From contig CAZOVK010000080.1 of the NCBI GenBank assembly GCA_964583165.1, positions 1 to 10,468 on the forward strand: a stretch of DNA of 10,468 nt, in the 5' to 3' direction. This document shows positions 6,133 through 10,468 of the stretch, in pieces. The position numbers and the translations under genes were made by a program. Every line of letters starts with the position of its first letter. Position 1 is the first letter of the stretch. This DNA is from CAZOVK01 sp964583165 (GTDB taxonomy: Bacteria; Bacillota; Clostridia; Lachnospirales; WRAX01). A model generated the notes under the pieces. The model was not told the DNA's origin, made no database searches, and saw only the letters and a list, made by a program, of their open reading frames with translations.

Positions 6133-7576
6133 CGCGAATATCCCGGCTATGCAGGCGCACGCGAACTTGCTTCGCGCTGACAGAAAGTCGGCGTTGGCCA
6201 TGCAGAGGTTGTCTAGTGGCGTAAAGATTAACTCGGTCAGAGATGACCCGGCGGGGCTTAGTATCGCGCAGAAGATAAAGACCCAGATTCAGGGGCTTGA
6301 GCTTGCGAGCCGAAACACGTTAGACGGAATTTCGATTACGCAGACGGCTGACGGCACGCTGAACGAGATGCAGGGCATGGTTCAGCGTATGCGGGAGTTG
6401 GCTGTTGCGGCGGCTAATGATACGATAACGAATGAAGACCGCGTTAAAATGCATGATGAGCTGAACCAGCTTAGGCAAGAGATAGACAGCGTAGCGTCGC
6501 GAACGGAGTTTAACGGCGTGAAACTTCTGGACGGGAGTTTGAGTCAACTCGTTGACGTGAAATCGAACGGTGTTAATATCTATGGGGTTATCAGCAACGC
6601 GCAACTGTCGGCTGATTACCCGAACGCTTCGTTTGATTTTACGCTCTCGGCCGTGCCATTACCGCCTCAGGTAGTCGGGAATTTAGACCTTACGGATACG
6701 TTCACCGCAGGTAAAATCAATATCAACGGTTTTGAGATTGCTATTGAAGACGGCGACAGCGGGCACGACGTTTTGGGCAAGATTCAACAGGCGGCTGATT
6801 ATCTGGGGTTTGATGTAAAGCATGACGCCGGTGGCAAGCTGACTATCACATCGGGTGAATTAGGCGCGGGCGCGGCGATAGATATAAAGCCCGGCGGTGC
6901 GCTGGGTCAATTGGGGTTATCGGCGGGTGTCACGAAAGGTTCTGATGCGGTTATATCTAACGGCACACTCACAGACGCGGCGGGGAATGCACAGGCATAC
7001 AGTCAGACTGTGAGCGGGAACACCGTAACCATACGTGCGGAGGACGGGCGCATCATGCAGTTTGATTTGTCTGTTAAGGCAGAATCAGACGGCACGTTTA
7101 AGCTCGGGAACGGTACGGTAATAAACGCTGACGGTAGTTTAGCGGGGGGCAGTATTGACTTAACGCTGTCTTCCACCGATATCGGGCCTATGAAAATCAA
7201 TATCGGCGGCAATGAAAACACGACTATGAGCATAAATATACCGAATGTCTCGGCGCAATCACTGGGGCTTAACGGTATTAACTTAAAAACACGCGAGGGC
7301 GCTGAAAACGCTATAGATATTTGTGATAACGCTAACGGGTTTATCGCGGGGGTACGCGCCAGAATAGGGGCATATCAGAATAGGTTAGAGCATACCGCGG
7401 GCAGTTTGGAGTCAACCGCTATAAACATGGAGGCCTCAGCGGGGCGCATAATGGATACGGATATGGCGGCGGAGATGACACAACTTACACAACAGAACAT
7501 CATTTCACAGGCTGGTATGAGTATTTTGGCACAGGCAAATCAGCGCCCACAGCAGTTGTTGCAATTATTGAGTTAG
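6122..7576 (+). CDS. hag: Flagellin (filament subunit) with an IN-motif-like variable domain
   Basis: A 484-residue flagellin, the exported subunit that polymerises into the flagellar filament. The N-terminal D0/D1 helices are classical: MRINANIPAMQAHANLL, then RLSSGVKINSVRDDPAGLSI, then an RMRELAVAAANDT segment (with the conserved RELAV core) and a TEFNGVKLLDG loop. The C-terminal half of D1/D0 runs from about residue 395 to the end, with GRIMDTDMAAEM and the final ANQRPQQLLQLLS. The middle is surface-exposed and variable; residues from about 197 (GKININGFEIAIEDGDSG, then KLTITSG and a GLLG-like GALGQLGLS stretch) resemble the flagellin-IN motif. It has one cysteine, Cys401, unusual for a protein normally free of cysteine. 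The start follows the embedded GGAGGGG site. FliS is encoded just downstream. I found no convincing sigma-28 promoter upstream. Identification is very secure. Confidence 0.96.
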   Translation: MRINANIPAMQAHANLLRADRKSALAMQRLSSGVKINSVRDDPAGLSIAQKIKTQIQGLELASRNTLDGISITQTADGTLNEMQGMVQRMRELAVAAANDTITNEDRVKMHDELNQLRQEIDSVASRTEFNGVKLLDGSLSQLVDVKSNGVNIYGVISNAQLSADYPNASFDFTLSAVPLPPQVVGNLDLTDTFTAGKININGFEIAIEDGDSGHDVLGKIQQAADYLGFDVKHDAGGKLTITSGELGAGAAIDIKPGGALGQLGLSAGVTKGSDAVISNGTLTDAAGNAQAYSQTVSGNTVTIRAEDGRIMQFDLSVKAESDGTFKLGNGTVINADGSLAGGSIDLTLSSTDIGPMKINIGGNENTTMSINIPNVSAQSLGLNGINLKTREGAENAIDICDNANGFIAGVRARIGAYQNRLEHTAGSLESTAINMEASAGRIMDTDMAAEMTQLTQQNIISQAGMSILAQANQRPQQLLQLLS

Positions 7577-7577
7577 C

Positions 7578-7730
7578 GCAATTCCGGTTTTAATCGACAC
7601 TTTTCCTTGCCACAACACGGCCAGCGGTTTCGCTTTGCGAAACTGGTGCGTAGCACCACTTCGCTGAAGGCGAAGCGCAAGAGCGTTCGTGATTGTGTCT
7701 TCGTCAACTGTCGTTAAAACATGAAATTGC
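7578..7730 (+). ncRNA. 153-base multi-hairpin element with imperfect terminal inverted repeats (candidate structured RNA or MITE)
   Basis: The ends pair with each other: GCAATT (7578-7583) with AATTGC (7725-7730), GTTTTAA (7587-7593) with TTAAAAC (7714-7720), and CGACA (7595-7599) with TGTCG (7709-7713). An inner helix pairs CACAACACG (7611-7619) with CGTG-A-TTGTG (7688-7697), one bulged A. Three tight hairpins sit inside: GTTTCGC/GCGAAAC (7627-7643, TTT loop), GGTGC/GCACC (7645-7657, GTA loop) and CTTCGC/GCGAAG (7659-7675, five-base loop). It fills nearly the whole gap from the flagellin stop to the fliS binding site. There is no U-tract, so it is not an ordinary terminator. TA dinucleotides flank both ends (7574-7575 and 7731-7732), as an IS630-type miniature element would have. 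The pairing is seen; RNA function or mobility is inference. Confidence 0.6.
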
Positions 7731-7744
7731 TATAGGAGGCTTTC

Positions 7745-8125
7745 ATGACACTCGAACAGCGCGTTAGACCGCTCGTAAATGATGCTACACCATTGGGGCT
7801 TGTGATAATCAGTTACAATATACTGCTCGATAGGATTCATCGAGCCAAACTTTTTTGTGAGAGCGGTGACGTTGGGGCGTTTTCTAAGATGGCAAACGCG
7901 GCGCGGGAGGTGTTGAGGACACTCATGGGCAGTTTGGACATGCAGTATGACGTGTCACAAAACCTTATGGCGCTGTATGTCTATGCGGACAAGCAGATAC
8001 AGGAAGCCGTCGCTAAAACGGACTACTCTTTGATATGCGGGGCGTGTGACATACTCGGGAGTTTGCTTGACAGCTTTAGGGTTGTGGCTGACAGCGGAAT
8101 TGAAAGAGAAATGCAAAATGATTGA
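7745..8125 (+). CDS. fliS: FliS-type flagellin export chaperone
   Basis: A 126-residue, all-helical cytoplasmic protein that fits FliS, the chaperone binding the C-terminal D0 helix of flagellin to stop early polymerisation and hand it to the export gate. The N-terminal TPLGLVIISYNILLDRIHRAK corresponds to the family pattern 'TP.EL...LYD..L..I..A'. The central VLRTLMGSLDMQYDVSQNL matches the conserved FliS segment 'L..tLd...eis.nL', followed by ALYVYADKQI and a final amphipathic helix. Length is normal. The start ATG has a consensus AGGAGG (7734-7739) five bases upstream, immediately after the structured element. It sits directly downstream of flagellin, its client. FliD, often found beside fliS, is absent from the window. 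No intrinsic terminator follows. Confidence 0.86.
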   Translation: MTLEQRVRPLVNDATPLGLVIISYNILLDRIHRAKLFCESGDVGAFSKMANAAREVLRTLMGSLDMQYDVSQNLMALYVYADKQIQEAVAKTDYSLICGACDILGSLLDSFRVVADSGIEREMQND

Positions 8126-8133
8126 TACAAATA

Positions 8134-8203
8134 ATCACCTTTCATTCTTGCATTTATCGGCTTTCTTTGCTAGAATACAAGAATAAATAGACTAAAGGGT
8201 GAT
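8134..8203. repeat. Nested inverted repeats around the serS promoter and ribosome binding site
   Basis: ATTCTTG (8144-8150) pairs with CAAGAAT (8178-8184), enclosing the promoter. Outside it, ATCACC (8134-8139) pairs with GGTGAT (8198-8203), and TTT (8140-8142) can pair with AAA (8194-8196). The outer right arm is the serS Shine-Dalgarno region (AAAGGGTGAT). Only transcripts arriving from upstream would contain both arms; transcripts from the local promoter would lack the left ones. Confidence 0.45.
8148..8176 (+). promoter_or_regulatory. Promoter of the serS unit
   Basis: An extended -10, TG-C-TAGAAT with the hexamer at 8171-8176 (5 of 6 matches), lies 17 bases after a weak -35 TTGCAT at 8148-8153. 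Transcription would begin near 8182-8184, giving a leader of about 25 bases. This is too short for a T-box, the usual control of aminoacyl-tRNA synthetase genes in Firmicutes, so serS seems not to be T-box regulated here. Confidence 0.65.
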
Positions 8204-8206
8204 ATT

Positions 8207-9478
8207 ATGTTAGAGGTAAGGGCTTTGCGCGCGGACTTTGAGGGCATTAAGCGCCGTTTGGAGAAACGCGGCAAGGATTTTGAGCTGGACAAGTTTTTGG
8301 AACTCGATAAGCAACGCCGCGAACTGATAGCTAAGGTTGAAGCGTTGAAGGCGAAACAGAATGCCGCTTCTAAAGAAGTGCCTAAGCTCAAGAAAGAGGG
8401 CAAGGACACGACGGCCTTGTTCGCCGAGATGAAGGAGCTTTCTGACGAGATAGCCGAGCTTGATAATCAGGTTAAGGCTGTTGACGAGGCTATAGAAGAG
8501 TTTCTGTTAAATATCCCGAACGCGCCTTATGATTTGGTCGCCGAGGGCGCAGATTCTGACGCCAATGTAGAAGTCAGGCGTATCGGCGAGCCTAAGGCGT
8601 TCGAGTTTGAGCCGTTGCCACACTGGGAGTTGGGCGAGAAGCACAATATACTCGACTTGGCTACGGGCGCTAAGGTCACGGGCACGCGTTTTGTGTTCTA
8701 TCGCGGTTTGGGCGCTAGGCTTGAACGCGCGATTATGAATCTCATGCTGGATATGCACGTGGATAAGCATGGTTATACAGAGGTTTTGCCGCCTTATATG
8801 GTTCACCGTCGTAGCATGGTGGGCACGGGGCAGTTGCCTAAGTTTGAAGAAGACGCGTTTAAGGTCGCCAATACGGAGTACTTCCTTGTGCCTACGGCGG
8901 AAGTGCCCGTGACGAACATGCACCGTGAGAGCATTCTGTCGGGTGATGAATTGCCGATTAAGTATTGCGCGTTTAGCCCGTGTTTCCGCGCAGAAGCGGG
9001 TTCGGCGGGGCGTGACACACGTGGTATTATCAGGCTTCACCAATTTCAGAAGGTAGAGCTTGTGAAGTTTGCGCGCCCTGACCAGAGTTATGAAGAGCTG
9101 GAGAAGCTTGTTAATGACGCAGAAGAGATTTTGCAGGTTTTGGGCTTGCCTTATCGCGTAGTAAGGCTTTGCGGCGGTGACTTGGGCTTCTCGTCGGCTA
9201 TGACATATGATATAGAAGTTTGGATGCCGAGTTATGGGCGTTATGTAGAGATTTCGTCGTGCTCGAACTTCGAGAGCTTTCAATCGGTTCGCGCTGAGAT
9301 TAAGTTTAAGGCAGACGCGAAGGCGCGCGCCGAGTTTGTGCATACACTGAACGGCAGTGGGCTTGCGCTTGGCAGAACGACGGCTGCCGTGCTTGAGAAT
9401 TTCCAACAGGCTGACGGCAGTATCATTATTCCTGATGTCCTTGTGCCCTATATGAACGGCATCACGGAGATTAAGTAG
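8207..9478 (+). CDS. serS: Seryl-tRNA synthetase
   Basis: A 423-residue class II aminoacyl-tRNA synthetase that charges tRNA-Ser (and tRNA-Sec where present) with serine. Residues 1 to about 110 form the charged antiparallel coiled coil (ELDKFLELDKQRRELIAKVE and following) that grips the long variable arm of tRNA-Ser. The catalytic core shows the serine-binding TAE at 230-232 (in VPTAEVPVT), motif 2 from residue 256 (FSPCFRAEAGSAGRDTRG then LHQFQKVE), the EISSCSNFESFQSVRAEIKF segment, and motif 3 at 383-400 (GSGLALGRTTAAVLENFQ). All key residues I can check are present and the length is standard. The ATG at 8207 follows AAAGGG (8194-8199) by seven bases. The stop overlaps the next gene's GTG by one base. 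It probably heads an operon with the membrane protein and peptidase downstream. Confidence 0.98.
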   Translation: MLEVRALRADFEGIKRRLEKRGKDFELDKFLELDKQRRELIAKVEALKAKQNAASKEVPKLKKEGKDTTALFAEMKELSDEIAELDNQVKAVDEAIEEFLLNIPNAPYDLVAEGADSDANVEVRRIGEPKAFEFEPLPHWELGEKHNILDLATGAKVTGTRFVFYRGLGARLERAIMNLMLDMHVDKHGYTEVLPPYMVHRRSMVGTGQLPKFEEDAFKVANTEYFLVPTAEVPVTNMHRESILSGDELPIKYCAFSPCFRAEAGSAGRDTRGIIRLHQFQKVELVKFARPDQSYEELEKLVNDAEEILQVLGLPYRVVRLCGGDLGFSSAMTYDIEVWMPSYGRYVEISSCSNFESFQSVRAEIKFKADAKARAEFVHTLNGSGLALGRTTAAVLENFQQADGSIIIPDVLVPYMNGITEIK

Positions 9479-10041
9479 TGATTGAAACGATTCAGTTGAC
9501 GCTACAGGGTTTTATCAGCGCGATACCGGGTTGGGGTTTTCTTATCGCGCTGATACTCCAGATTTTACAGGTGTTTTCGGTATTCATACCGTCACCTGTA
9601 ATCTGGGTACCGGTTGGGGCGGCTTTCGGTACGTTTAAGGCCATGCTGATTTGTTGCGGGGGCATGGTTATCGGTAGCGGCATTGTGTTCATGCTGGCGC
9701 GAAAGTATAATTTTGGCAAGAAATTCGCCGAACATAGGGCTATGAAAATGCTCGAGGGCGTGAAGAACACAACGGCGCTTGTGCTGTTGATGTATGCCAT
9801 ACCGGGTTTTCCGAACGGGGTTGTGCCTTATGCCGCGTCGCGCATGAATATTAGCGCGAAGAAATTCATGTTGCTTGTGGGTGTGGCCAGTGTGCCGAAT
9901 GTTCTGCTGTCAACGGGCATTGGCGATTTGTTTTTGAGCGGCAATCACATTACCGCGCTGGTTATCTTAATTATCGCTATTGTGTTGATTGGCGCGTTGA
10001 TGCTTAGCCGTAAGCGTATTATAGAAGCTTTTCGCAAATAA
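9478..10041 (+). CDS. TVP38/TMEM64 (VTT, DedA-like) family membrane protein
   Basis: A 187-residue integral membrane protein. It has hydrophobic segments at about residues 17-40, 45-75, 98-120, 130-152 and 157-178, with the basic tail SRKRIIEAFRK facing the cytoplasm. The family VTT core is recognisable: FIPSPVIWVPVGAAFG (about 36-51) with the re-entrant proline-rich loop, IGSGIVFMLARKYNFGKKF (about 65-83), and the YAIPGFPNGVVPYAA segment (about 102-116) typical of these proteins. Relatives are implicated in lipid scrambling or undecaprenyl-phosphate flipping, but the substrate of this protein is unknown. The GTG start at 9478 shares its G with the serS TAG stop, and GGAG at 9466-9469 lies eight bases upstream. 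A long hairpin (9558-9606) lies in its coding sequence. The family call is firm; function is not assigned. Confidence 0.87.
   Translation: MIETIQLTLQGFISAIPGWGFLIALILQILQVFSVFIPSPVIWVPVGAAFGTFKAMLICCGGMVIGSGIVFMLARKYNFGKKFAEHRAMKMLEGVKNTTALVLLMYAIPGFPNGVVPYAASRMNISAKKFMLLVGVASVPNVLLSTGIGDLFLSGNHITALVILIIAIVLIGALMLSRKRIIEAFRK
9558..9606 (+). repeat. Long hairpin (about 20 base pairs) inside the VTT membrane-protein gene
   Basis: CCAGAT (9558-9563) pairs with ATCTGG (9601-9606); after a two-base TT bulge, TACAGGTG (9566-9573) pairs with CACCTGTA (9593-9600); inside, CGGTAT (9578-9583) pairs with ATACCG (9586-9591). Every base of the paired arms is complementary, with only small bulges. It lies about 80 bases into the gene, in codons for Q-I-L-Q-V to V-I-W. 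It could slow ribosomes, affect mRNA stability or regulate distal expression; no function is known. Confidence 0.55.
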
Positions 10042-10056
10042 AAATGGGGGGGATTT

Positions 10057-10468
10057 ATGATGTTTAACTATCCGTCAACAAAAGCTGTGGATTTTTCAGA
10101 AGTCTTACACGGCATGACACTGACTGACCCGTATGTATGGCTTGAAAAGGCTAAGGAACATGACACACTCGCATGGGTGGCGGCTCAAAACGCTTTCTCT
10201 GATGGTTATTTCGCAGGGTTAGCGGCGGCGGGATATAACGCTATGGCGGCTTCGGCGAAGATTAAGGCTAATGCCGGTTCAACTAACTATATGAATATCA
10301 CCGAGTTAAACGGCAAGCTCTACGCGTCAAAGATTAACCACAAGGGCGAATGGTCGGCCGTTTTGTTGGATATGGACTTCAACGAGCTGGAAACCATAGC
10401 CGACGGTTATATGTTTGAAGCTCGATTCAATGTAATGGGCGCAGTTCCTTCCCCGCTTGATAACGGAG
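10057..10468 (+). CDS. Prolyl-oligopeptidase-like (S9A) serine peptidase, N-terminal part, cut by window end
   Basis: An open frame of 137 codons runs without a stop to the window edge. The N-terminus MMFNYPSTKAVDFSEVLHGM followed by LTDPYVWLEKAKEHDTLAW and VAAQNAFSDGYF matches the opening of prolyl oligopeptidases ('YP.T..VD...HG..v.DPYRWLE', then 'W...QN'). The rest (KLYASKINHKGEWSAVLLDM) looks like the start of the seven-bladed propeller that gates the active site. The catalytic Ser-Asp-His domain would lie beyond the window, so activity cannot be judged. Two adjacent ATG codons (10057, 10060) are possible starts. A run of seven G (10046-10052) is the ribosome binding site and its spacing fits 10060 slightly better. 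It begins 15 bases after the membrane-protein stop, probably in the same operon. Confidence 0.8.
   Translation, partial: MMFNYPSTKAVDFSEVLHGMTLTDPYVWLEKAKEHDTLAWVAAQNAFSDGYFAGLAAAGYNAMAASAKIKANAGSTNYMNITELNGKLYASKINHKGEWSAVLLDMDFNELETIADGYMFEARFNVMGAVPSPLDNG

Noticed and set aside
7627..7675. CRISPR-like array between flagellin and fliS
   Set aside because: The three hairpins differ from each other and there are no repeated units with spacers.
8126..8206. T-box riboswitch ahead of serS
   Set aside because: The leader is far too short and lacks the conserved T-box antiterminator sequence and any terminator hairpin.
8507..9406. Long open frame of 299 codons on the minus strand opposite serS
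   Set aside because: It mirrors the conserved serS reading frame, has an arginine- and histidine-rich composition typical of antisense shadows, and lacks any recognisable domain.

Overview
The window looks like chromosomal DNA from an anaerobic, motile member of the Clostridia (Firmicutes). The evidence is strong purine-rich Shine-Dalgarno sites, tightly packed genes all on the + strand, an electron-bifurcating type EtfB/EtfA pair next to a lactate-dehydrogenase-type flavoprotein, and a flagellin plus FliS pair. The genus cannot be told from the sequence alone. No gap between genes exceeds 300 bases.

Region 1 (1-3550) is a three-gene energy-metabolism operon. A good promoter (extended -10, TATAAT at 84-89) drives etfB, etfA and an FAD-dependent 2-hydroxyacid (lactate/glycolate) dehydrogenase. 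Gene order and close packing match the lctBCD (Ldh/EtfAB) electron-confurcating lactate dehydrogenase of acetogens. An intrinsic terminator at 3522-3549 ends the unit.

Region 2 (3551-8125) is a small flagellar filament locus. It holds a large protein of about 850 residues with no function I can assign, flagellin whose start codon overlaps the end of that gene, a 153-base multi-hairpin element filling the next gap, and a FliS-type flagellin chaperone. No classical terminator is visible after fliS.

Region 3 (8126-10468) is a housekeeping unit. It has its own promoter (TAGAAT at 8171-8176) and carries serS (seryl-tRNA synthetase), a TVP38/TMEM64 (VTT/DedA-like) membrane protein starting one base inside the serS stop codon, and the start of a prolyl-oligopeptidase-like S9 peptidase cut by the window edge.

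The most interesting material is the structured element between flagellin and fliS, the large unknown protein translationally coupled to flagellin, and three unexpected inverted-repeat structures: one inside the unknown gene, one around the serS promoter and ribosome binding site, and one inside the membrane-protein gene.
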